Assembly (NCBI GenBank): GCA_035582835.1
Contig: JAYKAV010003266.1
Coordinates: 5,009,433 to 5,073,432, forward strand
Length of the DNA stretch: 64,000 nt
Reading direction: 5' to 3'
From: Phoebastria nigripes
Lineage: Eukaryota; Chordata; Aves; Procellariiformes; Diomedeidae
Positions 12,901 through 25,000 of this stretch are shown piece after piece. Numbering within the stretch: the stretch's first letter is position 1; each line of letters begins with the position of its first letter. The translations under genes and the position numbers were made by a program. Under the pieces are notes generated by a model. The model ran no database searches and was not told where the DNA came from. It was given only the letters and a program-made list of their open reading frames with translations.

Positions 12901-14414
12901 GGCAGAGATGGTCCTGAAGGAGGCAGAGGCAGAGCGTCAGCGCAAGCGCATCCTGGAGCTGGAAGACATGCAGGAGCGGCTCCAGGAGGCCCTGCAGCAG
13001 GAAGTGAAAGCACGGCAGGACGAGGAGTCCGTGAGATATGCGCAGGCCAGGTAGGACCAGGGCATCCCTGCCCCTCCTCGACCAGCCCCACTCCCAGGGG
13101 AGTGGCTGGGCGTGGGGACATGCTCCCCAGGGCAATGCAGTGCTCCCTGGGGTACTGGGGTGTGCTGGTGACTTCCCAGTGTGCTGGCAGGGATGGGGGA
13201 AGCTGGTGGATGAAGTGGCAGAGGGACGTCTTCACCTCTTGCTCTCCCTTGACAGGCTACTGGCTGAGGAAGAGGAGAAGCTGAAGCAGCTGATGAAGCT
13301 GAAGGAGGAGCAGGAGGAATACATCATTAAAACTCAGCGGGAGAAGCAAGTCCTCAAGCAGGAGATGGAGAACAAGAACAAGTGTCTGGAAGAGGCGCAG
13401 AAGCAGCTGGAAGAAGTGAGAGTGAACAGGCAGCGGGTGGACCAAGACGTCATGGTGAGCATCACGTCAATGCCATATCCCTTCACGCTGCGAACCTCAG
13501 GGGACTTCCCAGCCCTCACTGAGTCACCTCCACACTGGGGAGGACCCAGCAGCTTTGGGGACCAAGCTGGCATTGCCTCGGGGGTTTTCTGAGCTGTGCC
13601 ATGCGCAGGCACGGGGTGATTCAGTGGCTGAGATGGGACAAGCGTGTCCTGCCCCGGGGGGACAGCGCTGGTGTCCGGAGCAATGTGGGAGTGTGTGGAG
13701 GGGGGAGGATTGGAGGAGGAGCAGAAGACCTAGAGGAGGGTGAGCTGGGTCTCCATCCCAGAGGGAGCCTCCAATCCAGGCTTACTCAGGGAAGGGAAAC
13801 TCCTGCCCGCAGTCCCGGGTCGGGGGCTGTCGGGCGGCCGGCTCACCCCTCTCCACCATCCCCTCCCAGGCGGCCCAGCGGAAGCTGCGACAGGCCAGCA
13901 CCAACGTCAAGCACTGGAACGTCCAGATGAACCGACTGATGCATCCCATCGGGCCGGGAGGTAGGAGACCGGCCATCACACCCTCCCCTGCCCCTCCTGA
14001 GCACAGCCATGCTGAGGCATGAGCCCAGTCTCCCACCCCTCTTCCCCTTTTTGGGGGCATCTGGGGGCTGGAAGGACCCCCATCTTTCAGAGAAGATACC
14101 CCCCAACGCCTCTGGCAAGGAGAGATCCCGCAACCCTTTTCCTTAGCTGAAAGGTCAATTTGGACCCCAGGTAGACAATCCTCTTTTTCTGTCTGTCCCC
14201 AGACAAGCGTACGAACGTGAGCGGAGGAGGCTTCGCTGGCTACCAACCCCTCCTGTTCCGGAGAGATTCCTCCCTCAAACTCAAGCAGAAAGTGGAGGAT
14301 AAAGGCAGCGACCCCACAAGGGAGAACAGCAAGGAAAACGTGAGCAACGGTGGGAACAGTGGCGTGCCGCCGTCTCTGGATGCGGACACCATGGCCACAG
14401 AGCCCACCAACTAG
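1965..14414 (+). CDS. DEF6: DEF6 guanine nucleotide exchange factor (SLAT/IBP)
   Basis: DEF6 activates Rac1/Cdc42/RhoA downstream of antigen receptors and is related to SWAP-70. Coding exons: 1965-2060, 7242-7382, 9097-9282, 11226-11453, 11535-11681, 11860-11968, 12051-12349, 12884-13050, 13256-13454, 13870-13960, 14203-14414. All phases fit and give 624 aa (human 631). The EF-hand-like N-terminal region is residues 1-217. The PH domain is about 218-312, starting [14 protein letters not shown] long Glu/Gln/Arg-rich coiled coil (about 312-550) forms the DH-like region. The end of exon 10 ([20 protein letters not shown]) is almost unchanged from human. The start is the first ATG opening [20 protein letters not shown], matching the human N-terminus. 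Oddities: intron 4 (11454-11534) begins with GC, and intron 6 has a weak donor (TAG|GTCCAT). The C-terminal tail is divergent, as expected. Identity is very secure. Confidence 0.97.
2061..7241 (+). other. DEF6: DEF6 intron 1
   Basis: This 5.2-kb first intron has no credible coding sequence. It contains a short N run (2700-2714) inside a C tract, several G-rich stretches (for example 5440-5510) able to form G-quadruplexes, and two A-tracts near its 3' end. Confidence 0.8.
6924..6985 (+). repeat. Paired poly(A) tracts in DEF6 intron 1
   Basis: Two A runs of about 29 bases each (6924-6952 and 6957-6985) are separated by TCAC. They may be a retroposon tail or a simple repeat. Lengths of such homopolymers are unreliable in draft assembly. 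Confidence 0.8.
10255..10368 (+). repeat. Interrupted A-rich simple repeat in DEF6 intron 3
   Basis: A runs are broken by GGG, a GAAGAAG block, CCC and GGGGC. A further 23-base A run follows at 10487-10509. This is purine-rich low-complexity DNA with no coding meaning. Confidence 0.85.
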
Positions 14415-15005
14415 CCCGGCAGGATGGCAGAGCCCAGTGGGGAACCATGGGGCCCAGCACATCCCTCTGAGCGGACACAGTCAATACAGCCCTCTCTGGA
14501 TGGAGACAAGTGGGAAACCAGCACAGAGCCTATAGGTGACTACGTATAAGGCAGAGATGGTCCCATTTTCTTCAGGGAAGGGCTGCAGCCACAACGTGCC
14601 AGGAGGCTCAGACAGCCCAACGTTGGGGAGAAGGCAGCGGGGCCATCTCCTCTGGGCTGCGCAGCTGTGGGACCTGGACTCAACTCCCCAGACTCTGGTT
14701 TCCACCCTGCCTAAAAAAAAAAGCCACCGGTGGGTCTGGAGCGCGTGGCCCAGGGCTGCAGTTCCCCCTTGGTTTCTACCAGCAACCCTTCTGCATCGCC
14801 CACTGCGCCCTTGGGTGCGTGGCCCTGCAACGGCGGCTGCCAGGGAAGCCTTGGCAGACTGAGCGGTGCCTTCTCGCCATCCCCACAGAAAGGCCGGGGT
14901 GTCCTTAACTAACACGTGCATTCCCTGAAGGTGGTTGTTAGTCACTGGAGTCACGTAGATGTTAGCAGAAACCAACAAGCAATAAAGCTTTTGGAGCCGC
15001 TGACC
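14415..15005 (+). other. DEF6: DEF6 3' UTR
   Basis: The UTR runs from the TAG stop at 14412-14414 to just after the AATAAA at 14981-14986. No other signal lies between, so a UTR of about 590 bases is likely. Confidence 0.8.
14981..14986 (+). terminator. DEF6: DEF6 polyadenylation signal
   Basis: This is the first AATAAA after the DEF6 stop codon. Cleavage is expected about 10-25 bases later. Confidence 0.8.
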
Positions 15006-17400
15006 TGCAAACCTCCTTCCCCACACATCTGTGGCCCTGCAGGCACCAGACCTCCCTCCTTGGCAGTGCGGGGTTTTGATTCCCGCTATAGAAAAGAGCC
15101 CATTAAAAGAAATTAGACGCCACCTGTGGAAAGAGTTCCACCAGTGGATTTTGGGTTGGTCTGTGGAGGGCCAAGAGGGCCACAGATGCTGGTGAACTGG
15201 CCATAGACAATGAACTCCCCTCTGGGTGGCAGGGCTGGCACAGGGGTATCTTCTGGGAGGGCCAACACCTCCTTAGGATTAATTAAGTGCTTATATAGGA
15301 AGGTAACAGTGCTCTGGGCTTCGTTTAGGTCTTTGCCCTGGGACTGCAAGACTCCCCACGCCAACATCGGTGTTAGTTTTTCCAAGCACCTCTGTTTAAA
15401 TACAGTCCCATTCACCTGTGACTTTGGGGTCTTTATTGTACGGGGCACAGAGCCCCCCGATCACATAAGGGTCCCCTCTGGAAACAGGCGCTGGTAGCAA
15501 GCCCTGCATCAAACCCCGGTTCACAGTTGCTCACGCTGATTAACTGCAGTTCGTTAGGGAGATTACAATCTATTTCCTACTCATGTGGCTTTCAGCGTTT
15601 GCTCACACAGCTCTTCCTGCCCCCTCCCCAGTTTTTACAGTGTTCCTTTTTTGACAATTATTTTTCATTGTGCCTGTGAGAGAGGCTGTTTCCATGGGTG
15701 CCAGTGGAGCAGCGCGGCTGCCCCAGGACAAAGTGGCTCTGTGTGCCCATGAGGGTGACTGCGTGGCCCCGTGCCCTGGTCCCACGCAGCCTCGCTGACG
15801 CACAGGGAGGGCACGGGTGGCTGCAGCCCTCGCGGTGATGGCCGTGGTGGCCCTGGCCCTGCAGGGGCTGCAGGTCAAATTCATCACCTCTCCTCCTCCT
15901 TCCCACTGCACTGGGATGCAGCAGGGTGGTCCTGAGCCGCGGCGTGGCCCCTACAGCCCCATGTGGTCCCCACGCAGATTTGGGGTCCCTGCCTGATCCT
16001 GTGCCATCCTGGCCTGTCCACTTGGACACGGAATCCCTCCACTCTGCACAGGTTTTCTGGTGGAGCGAGACCTTCCCAACACACTGCACTGGAGGCTGGG
16101 GCTCTGTCTTTCATCAAGGCATGGTACGAATCACTGCAGCCTCCCGAGGTGACCCTGGCAAAGCTGCTCGTTGCTCCATGCTATCCGCAGGCAGAGCAAG
16201 AACGGGGAGGGTGCCAAACGCCGGTCTCTGCTGGGAAGGAAATGGGCTGGGTGGAAATGCAGTGATGGGAGGCTGCATCCTCGTCAGCTTTGTTAGTTCA
16301 ATATCGTCCCTGATCAGGTGTCAGGACAGGTACGTGCCACGCCATACCTAGGTAGGGAGCAAAAGGGCCACCTCCACCCATCTCCGTGGCTCCGTGCCAC
16401 AGCCTTGTCACAAGGGCTCTCATCCTGCGCACAGCCCCCAGGAGATGTGGGGCCGCATCCCTGCCGGTGACAGCGTCATCGCTTTTCACCAACTCTGGGG
16501 CTGCATCATCCCTCCTTAAAGCAGCTCACCAGAGCGTTGCTTCTGCTCCCAAGAGCTGAGTTCCCATGCGGCAAAAAGCTATACGTTAATTGCCGCAGGC
16601 AAGGACAGGCGTGGAGGGAACAGCCGGAACCAGTGTCAGCACCTGCCTTTGATCTGCCGCCAAGTCTGGATGCGCCCGGATTTGTCATCCTCCCGGCGTG
16701 GCCGACCGAGGGCTGGAGCTTGCCTAAGTCAACAGTCGATGCGCATCGTCGGCGTGCACCCCGGCGCCTCCGACTAAGAATAAACTCCTGCTGCAGGATC
16801 ACAAGGAATGCTCAGGGCGGCGCTGGGGAAGAGCAGCTCTGCCACTCCCACCATCCCACCCCTGCACCAGCACGGGTGTGGGGTCTGCACGCCCATGGGG
16901 GTCCCCTGCGGGAAACCTCCTGGAGCTCTCTGTGGGGTAACGTCATGCGTGTGAGCGTTTGCAGAGTCAGATGCAAACCTTGATGCTCTCTACGTGAATC
17001 TTTCACAGCCCCGAGCCTGCAGCTCTGCCCAAACTCTGCTGTCTCGGTGCATTGGCCTGGGGATCCACGTTTTCGGGAAGGACAGGCCAAATGCTAATTG
17101 CGACTACATCTGCATTAACGAGGGGCATCATCTGAGCTCTGTACTGTTCCTTGAGTAACCATACTGGGAACAGGGCCTGTGCTTTTTAAATGCAACATCA
17201 CTTATCAGATTAGCCACCGCTGTGGTTTACCTAGGGTGTGAAGGTATAAAATTAGCTCCATCCCAGACCTCAAGTAACGGCATTGACAGCAGAAGGCTTG
17301 CAACACCCCCGGTGGGCAGCTGATCTAGCCCTGGGGGGGGCAGAAAGCAGTGAAAGGCACAGATTGCGAAAGGGAAGAGAGCCCCAGAGCTCCCGCAAGC
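15006..17400. other. Non-coding interval after DEF6
   Basis: Apart from the minus-strand frame at 15113-15448 nothing gene-like is seen. The base composition rises in GC toward the CpG-rich region that follows. Confidence 0.6.
15113..15448 (-). other. Unexplained minus-strand open frame
   Basis: An open frame of about 111 codons lies just past the DEF6 poly(A) site on the opposite strand. Its mixed, protein-like composition (for example EFIVYGQFTSICGPLGPPQT) is unlike the Pro/Arg-rich shadow frames elsewhere. It opens with GTG, with an in-frame stop just upstream, and its first ATG is internal, so it is not a complete gene as it stands. A TATATAA motif lies inside it on the same strand. It could be a relic of a retroelement or chance. 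I do not recognise the family. Confidence 0.2.
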
Positions 17401-18118
17401 GCCTCAAGCGCGGCGGCATCGTGGTCCCATAGTGTCCAACGAAAACACCTGGCCCGGCAGAGCTGGTGTCGGCAGCTCTTTGGACCTCAAGTCCCAGTTT
17501 CATTGCCTGAGACAAATCCCTATTCCCTCCCTGTTCCAGGACAGCGTGGGCTGGAACATGCTGGTTACCGCCGGGCCTCCTGCCCAGGGCTGCCCGGTGA
17601 GGGCTCGGCAGCACGTGCCCAGCTCCGTTTCTGGTCCTGCCGCAGCGACTGCCTCCAGACGAGCCACTCTGCCTGTGTGTGACACGGAGCTCCGGGGCTT
17701 TCCTCTCCGGGACACGTCCCCAGTTACAGCCACAAACCAGCCTGACCCGGGAGGGCTTAGTGGGGGGGTTCCCAGGGAGGCTGCCGTCCCCTCTGCCCTC
17801 AGGTCTGCAGGCAGGATACAAGCTTCCCCCCCCACCCCGCCCGCGCTGCACGGACACGGCCCCCTCTCCCTCCACGGCGGTGGGGGCCCGGGGGGAAGGC
17901 TTGGGCCTAGCGGCGGGTCCGTGTCAGCCGCGGCGGGGCAGCCCGCAGGTGCTGGGACAGGGTGGCCACGACGCCGAGGGGGAACAGGAACCCCTCGGGC
18001 TCCCCTGTGCGCTGGAGACCCGTCCCGGAGGGAGCCGGCGGCAGAGAGAAACCACCGCCCGCCGCCATTTTGCGCCTCCACCCCCCCTCGAGCTCCCTAC
18101 CCAGCATGCCCCGCGCGC

Positions 18119-18889
18119 NNNNNNNNNNNNNNNNNNNNNNNNNNNNNNNNNNNNNNNNNNNNNNNNNNNNNNNNNNNNNNNNNNNNNNNNNNNNNNNNNN
18201 NNNNNNNNNNNNNNNNNNNNNNNNNNNNNNNNNNNNNNNNNNNNNNNNNNNNNNNNNNNNNNNNNNNNNNNNNNNNNNNNNNNNNNNNNNNNNNNNNNNN
18301 NNNNNNNNNNNNNNNNNNNNNNNNNNNNNNNNNNNNNNNNNNNNNNNNNNNNNNNNNNNNNNNNNNNNNNNNNNNNNNNNNNNNNNNNNNNNNNNNNNNN
18401 NNNNNNNNNNNNNNNNNNNNNNNNNNNNNNNNNNNNNNNNNNNNNNNNNNNNNNNNNNNNNNNNNNNNNNNNNNNNNNNNNNNNNNNNNNNNNNNNNNNN
18501 NNNNNNNNNNNNNNNNNNNNNNNNNNNNNNNNNNNNNNNNNNNNNNNNNNNNNNNNNNNNNNNNNNNNNNNNNNNNNNNNNNNNNNNNNNNNNNNNNNNN
18601 NNNNNNNNNNNNNNNNNNNNNNNNNNNNNNNNNNNNNNNNNNNNNNNNNNNNNNNNNNNNNNNNNNNNNNNNNNNNNNNNNNNNNNNNNNNNNNNNNNNN
18701 NNNNNNNNNNNNNNNNNNNNNNNNNNNNNNNNNNNNNNNNNNNNNNNNNNNNNNNNNNNNNNNNNNNNNNNNNNNNNNNNNNNNNNNNNNNNNNNNNNNN
18801 NNNNNNNNNNNNNNNNNNNNNNNNNNNNNNNNNNNNNNNNNNNNNNNNNNNNNNNNNNNNNNNNNNNNNNNNNNNNNNNNNNNNNNNNN
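18119..18889. other. Assembly gap (N)
   Basis: There are 771 consecutive N bases within GC-rich sequence. Any open frame crossing it is meaningless. Confidence 0.99.
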
Positions 18890-19025
18890 GCAGGGTGTGG
18901 GGTGGAGGGGCAGGCTGTGCTGGGGGATGGGGGACGGGGCTGGGGATGGGGGCTCTCTGTGGGTGTGGGTTTGAGGAGCTGGGGGCGCATGGGGGCTTTC
19001 TGAGGGTGTGGGGTGGAAGGGGCAG
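18890..19025 (+). repeat. G-rich degenerate tandem repeat at the gap edge
   Basis: The block AGGGTGTGGGGTGG occurs at 18892 and again at 19003, with a related copy (TGTGGGTGTGGG) near 18957. This looks like the end of a G-rich minisatellite that continues into the gap and probably caused it. Confidence 0.6.
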
Positions 19026-19099
19026 GGAGCTCTGGTGTCTGAGCATCGAGGAGGTAGCGAGGGACTTTGGGGAGCAGTGATTTGGAGGGGGCTGGGAGG

Positions 19100-22000
19100 G
19101 CAGGGATGTATCAGTGACGTTAGGGTGCAGGCTCTCATTCCTGCTTGGGAAATCAGGGAAGACGGAGGATGGGACATGGCCCAAACAGGGGAGGCTGGAG
19201 GAGGGGGGCACAGTCTCCCTCTCTTTCTCTCCCAGGGTTGGGGTGGCAAAGGGGGAATTGGCTGTGATATTAGGGTACCAGTGAGGGGCTCTGTTGGGGG
19301 CTGGGGCTGAAAGGAGAAGGAAGAGGGTCAGGATGGTCCTTCAGTGGTGCACCAGGTGAGGGGTTCCCTGGGGAGAAAGGATCTGAGAGCCCTTTTCTTG
19401 TCCTTCATATCTCTACGTTCTGTTCCCGACCGTGCTCCTGCTTTCCCTGAGATCCCAGATAAAAGATGTTTACTTTTTGTGCCGTGCTTTTTCCACCTAT
19501 AAAGTAGGGGTACTGCCGCCTTTATTAAATAGTGGCTCTAAAGCACTTGAGAGTTCTGCACGAGATTGCTTGTCCCGTGCTGCGAACGCTCATAACCGAA
19601 TGCAGGAAGGTGGTACCTGCATGCTGGCTGGGTTGAGCATAACTCTTAATTAGCTTTAAAAGCGCTTGTAAAAAATCCTAGGTGAAAGGTAAAGGAGCGT
19701 GCAGAAGTAGGTGTCAGGACCTTGAAGCAAGAGACCTAATTTTCTTTCACCTCCTGCTTCCCTCCTTTGTTTTGTTCTACCAACCTGTTGCATTTTTTCC
19801 TTCCTCGTTGGCTAGCTCCAAGCTCTGTTATTATAACCAACAAGGATCCTGTTGTTACACTGAACTGTTCCTCCCCAGATGAGTTTTGACCTCCCCTTTT
19901 TCATGTGGTCAAAAGGCCTCCTGGTCTCGCTATACTTCCAAAAGTTTGCGTGCACTGACTCCACCTCAAATGATGTTTAACAGCCCTATTTGTTTATGAT
20001 CAGAGAGCCTCCAACCTATTTACAGAAGCCAGTGAATTAAGGTTCAAAACCTATTTATGAGGTAGGTGTGTTTTAGTGTCCCTGGATGGAAAATCAAGAC
20101 ACAGAGAGGAAAAGTGGCTGAAGATGCAGCTTGTCAGTGGAGCAGGAGTGAATACACACCCTCTGTGACGATCCCATCTATGCTTTTCCCAAAGCGTCTG
20201 TCATCGACTGTATTGTATCTGCGTGGCTTCAAACAGCGTCCTGGTGTAACTCACCTCAGCCTTGACCACCTTCCCTTCGACAGCTGTGCTGGGAGGCCTC
20301 TTGCACGCGAGTCACGATCGTGCTTGCGGGAAGGAATCGGTCCGTTGAGCCCCCACGTGTTGGGAAAGCCCCTGTGAACAGGCGGTGGGTGGGCAGAGAG
20401 GCAAGCAGGCTTTGGACGTGCCATAGGGTCCTGGCAACATCCATCGTGACGATGCAGAGGGATCTGAGCATGGAAAGAGGATGCAGCTGCGGCCACCCCG
20501 TAAATCGGAGTCCCAAGGCCGCTGGCAGCGTTGATCTCTTGAACCGGTGACCTGCTGGTTGAAGCAGCCCATGTCCCGTTTCTCGTTTCTGCTCCGCTTG
20601 GCCCTCCTCCCGCCGTTTCTCTTTGTGCAAACTCCTTTGCTGCCTTCAGCAGAGAATCCCTTTCCCCTCCTGGTACAAACGTGCTCCAGGCTGTGCTGAG
20701 GTGGGAGTTTTCTCCGTGACTTACCATGTGTCAGCCAGGGATACAAGAGGAAGCTTTCAGGAGGGATGTGCTGGCAGGTTCCCTCTGTGCCCTGCTGAGC
20801 TGGTGCAAGTATTGCCTTGTGTGTGATGGTGATGGGGCATGCCCTGGCATTTAGCTGTGAGCAGGACGAGGTGAGCCAGTAATTTAGTTTTAATTCTCAG
20901 ATCTCTGGCAGCAGCAGCAAAGCGCTCTGATCTGCGATGGGAGAGAGCTCAGGGTGTGATTTGTGCCCTCCCGGCGTGTGATTCATGCCCTCGTTGACAG
21001 TGTCAACGTTACACTTTGTTACTGAAGTCAGGGACAGGCTTTATTGCTGGTGGAGATGAAGAAAGCCTGCTCCTGATGCGCCAGTGGGGTTGTAATGACT
21101 TTATTATTGTCCCTGATCAGGAAGGTTAAAGAAAAACTTTGTCTGGGGTGTTTAGAAAAACTACCTTCTGTTTTGGGAGGGAGGGGATGAGAAACCTGCT
21201 GGAGCTTTAACGTCCTGCTGTGAAAGTGAAGTTACTGTGCGCTGTTTTATAGCCCCCACTAAAGCAGAGGGCTGGGCGCTGGATCTGCGCTCCTTTCCTC
21301 GCCGGCTGACCTTCGGGCAGGCTTGTCTCAGCCCCCCTGCCTGTAAACCGAGGGCAATCGCTTTCTTCAAGGGAGGCTGTGATTTTTATATCACTGCCTG
21401 CAGGAAAGAGTGATCCTGATGCGAATGATGCTCCAATGCAAGGGACTGGGGTTATTTTTTTGGATCTCACACTCATGCCCTCCCCTGGATGGACCTGGGC
21501 TGCTCGGCGGTGTAGGAAACACCCTCCACACTCACACTAGTGTGCCGGGAGCCTCGGCTTTTGGGGCAGGGGATTTGCTTTCTTTTTTCATCCTTTGCTG
21601 AGCAGCTGCAGCTCCCGGTGCCGTGTCAGACCCGGGAGGTGCGGGAGGGCGTGCGGCACTGGGTGGGATTCACCTTCTGCCCTGAACTTGCCGGCTTGCC
21701 TGCCGAGCTGCCCCTCTCGGCGGGGGGCTGGCGATGCCGGGTTCATTGCTGGCGCTCGGCTGCCTTGCAAGTCATCCCGTGTCGGAGGTAGCAATATGAA
21801 ACGGGGCTTTTCCATTGGGGTGGGAGGAGCAGCTAAGCCAGGGTAATGTCAGGGAGGGTACATGGGTTCAAGTAGCATCATGTTCACAACATCTTTGTTT
21901 AATACGTTAGTCCAGTTAGTCTGCATAACTGTGTCTAAAAATAGAACATATTTTCTCTAAGTCCTCTAGTTCAAAGCCTCATAAGCCATTTTTTTTCCAG

Positions 22001-25000
22001 CATTGGTCTCTTACTGCTCTCCTGAGCCTGAAATTCATACAAGGCTATTTGCAAAGTTATCAGGAAAACCAAGAAGAGTGAATGAACTCTGTCAAATCCT
22101 TAAGTTTCAACCACCCGAGAGGGAAGTTCATTAAAGTTGCAGTAACTTTCTGGCAGCCTCTTAAAGGTGGATTAAGCAAGCTGAGTAAACAAGCCATCTT
22201 ATGGCCACCATAGACCTTTTTCTAGCATCATTGTCATAAAAGCTCAGGGTCATTGGCCTCTGGCTGCGGGTGGCATAAGGCAAAGGTGACATCCTGATCT
22301 CAAAGCCTGGTGAGGGGTCGGGGCCGTGTCTGTTGGGACACCCAGGGGTTTGCTCTACCTCCCGGTTTGCAGAAGCTGCCGGAGCCCGGGGGAGACGGCT
22401 GCGATCGCATGCGGTGGCTGCCCCCCCCCCCCCCCCACGGTGTGAGGGGAGTCACCCCAGCCGATGGTTTCAGCATGCGGTAGAGGGAGTGTGTGTTTAA
22501 ATTTCAGAGCTGTCACTGGATCCGGCCCAGTTCTCCCAGCGGCATAAATATCTGGCCTTCAGCACAGCCGTGGAAATTCATGTTGTGTTCTCTTGCAGGT
22601 TACTTTGGTTTTCAGCTCTCTGTGCTGACATGGTAACTGAACGGTGGCTTTCAGCGACAGGCGGACGGGGACAGCTGCTCCGGAGAGGTAACCCTTCCCT
22701 TTACACGCGGGCGATCTACCAAAGCGCTTATCCTACGTATGTTTTTAAAAACTTGGGATAGGGAAGAGCCTAGGAAGTGTGGCTTGCTTTCAGCAAGTTT
22801 TACTTTTGTCCACGAGCTTAAACTTCCTTAAATTTCTTTTTAAATTTAAATTCTATGGCTTATTTTTGTTCAGTTTCTGAATACAATCTTTATGGATTAT
22901 GCTTAGGAGTATGCTGTGAGTATCGTGGTCTAATCCTGTTCTTCTAAGCTGACTGTTACATTCAAAGTATAGGAACGTAATATTTTATTATTTCACTGAT
23001 TATTTTTTTTTACAACTGAAATTGGCTTTTCTAGACTGGGGAGGGCACATGAGATCAGGGACCGCACTTGGGTAAACGATCACCTAACGATCCGGACACG
23101 CAATCTGGCAGCAGTACCGATCCCGTCTATCGCTGTGTAACTGCCTTACTCAGACAAAGCTGAGCAGATTACAGCCGAGCTGGGACTGGGGTTTTGAGGA
23201 GGTGGTCAACACGGGCTGGGGGGGACGTTGTCCTGCCTGCAGACCTCTGAAGCGATGCCCGAAAGTCTTCGCTGTGGTCGCCCTGCACCCAGATGCTGCA
23301 TGTAGCTTCTAACGGTGCTGTGGTTGTCTGCGCGTAGGGGGTGGATTTATTTTTGCCGCAACACACGTCTAAGGTGTTTAGTTGGACAGAGATGTGGTTT
23401 TCTGTGTCAAGTTTGTGCAACTGTTGTGCTGTCTCTGTTTGGGCATTCAAGACGTGGGCTTCCAAGGATCTTCAAAGCATGCAGAGAGGATTTTGTAATG
23501 AGCCACATGAGGCTTTGCTGATCAGAAGAGCATTGTTGTACAGAATTGCTTACTGATGTTAATGGTCTCCATCTCTCTAGCCTGTTGCCTGTTGCCAAAT
23601 ATGTATTTTTACAGTACATCTTGTTGCCTTTCGGGGAATATTTCATCTGTGGCTATTGAATTATGAAGTGGAAATCTGCAAATGTTCTTAGAGACTGAGG
23701 AATAGCATGACAAGAGACTCTTGGGCTCCTTCGTGGAGCGGGACCTGATATGCAAATGATTTTTTAATTGCGTGAGATGATGTTACAGTGCTTATGCCTG
23801 AAAGGTTATTTGCTGCCAGAACCCAGCCTGGCTTGCCCTGACTATGAAATTTTAGAGATGTTGGTTTATTTTGTGATTTGTATTGGCTCCCTTGCTTTAT
23901 AGCAGGAACAACTGCCCTTGCTCATACCCACAGATTTGTCAGGCTGTCTAGCTGCTTCCTCATCAGGCGCCGCAGAGCAATCTCTGCTTTTCTAGAAGTG
24001 TCACTATTCAGATATATACTGCTTATCACTGCTGCAATAATTTTGGAGACTCTGGGAAAGTCTAGACAAGCAGAAGTGATTTCCATAGTGAGTNCAAATA
24101 AGATTTTTCTGTAGAACTAATTTCTTTTTTTTTTATTTTATACTCTGAAATGCGCCTGCATTGGCAGAATGCTTAGGAAATTACTTTCCCAAAGCAGGGT
24201 TTAGAGTGGAACGATTGATGCCAATATGAAGCCTTTTGGTCAAGGAGATTGTGAAATGCATCTTCCCCAAAATAAATGTTTTGGGATGACGTTCACTGGA
24301 GCCCTGCTTGATTGCAAGAAGGGTTCAGAGCAGAACTGACTCGAGATGTATCTTAGTTTCAGGGTGACTTCTTAAATGCTCTAATATTCACTGCTATGAT
24401 CATAGCGTCTGGAAGATGTCTGTGTCCTCCAAGGCTTAGCAAAGAGCTTGCGAACATCTGAGATCATTTGGGTCAGATCTTTCAAACTGGCTTTGCAAAG
24501 GGCCCTGATGTACATGTGTGTGTCAGGGTGCTTCCCTGGGGATCCCTGTGGACAGGTGCTGCTCGAAAGTGTGAGTTTTGCGGAGGCTGTGGTTTGCAGG
24601 GGAATCCTGACCAGGGAGGAGCTGGCAGGATGAAAGCACAAGCCAGAAACGCAAACATTTCTCGTGGTGCAGGGTCAAGCCAGAGCACATCTCTGAGGCT
24701 TGTGGATAGCAACAGCCAGATAATGTCCATGCTAACCAGAATCATTGCCCTCATGGTGCATTTTCTGGTTGGCNCTGGTCTGGGAACTGAAACTTGAAAC
24801 AGCAAAACCCAGAACATGTACGTTCAACCCTGTAATGTGGGGTTGGAGACAGGGAACAGTTCTGGTGGTTTAAAAGGGCAGATGAGCTTTCCTACCTGAG
24901 CTGATAGGAAAGCATTTCTTTGATGGTCTGTTAAAACAAACTTTACTATGAACCATACTACTGCCTAATGAATGTCTCGTTAGGAAAGCCTTTGTCAGGC

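Larger units (their letters stand above)
17400..19100 (+). promoter_or_regulatory. PPARD: CpG-rich region, probable PPARD promoter / first exon
   Basis: The sequence on both sides of the gap is strongly GC-rich with many CpG dinucleotides on the left side (17600-18118). It is the only such island between DEF6 and the first coding exon of PPARD, whose family has untranslated first exons far upstream. The assignment to PPARD is inference. The exact start site is probably inside the gap. Confidence 0.45.

Noticed and set aside
11965..13445. Leucine/serine-rich minus-strand frames opposite DEF6 exons 7-9
   Set aside because: They are the antisense of the Glu/Gln/Arg coiled coil (CTC/CAG-type codons), not real genes.
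17432..19249. Long open frames of 300-520 codons on both strands
   Set aside because: They exist only because they run through the N gap, which contains no stop codons.
22599..22632. 34-base candidate untranslated PPARD exon (TCTTGCAG ... GTAACT)
   Set aside because: The splice motifs are plausible, but such pairs are expected by chance in 14 kb and nothing else supports it.
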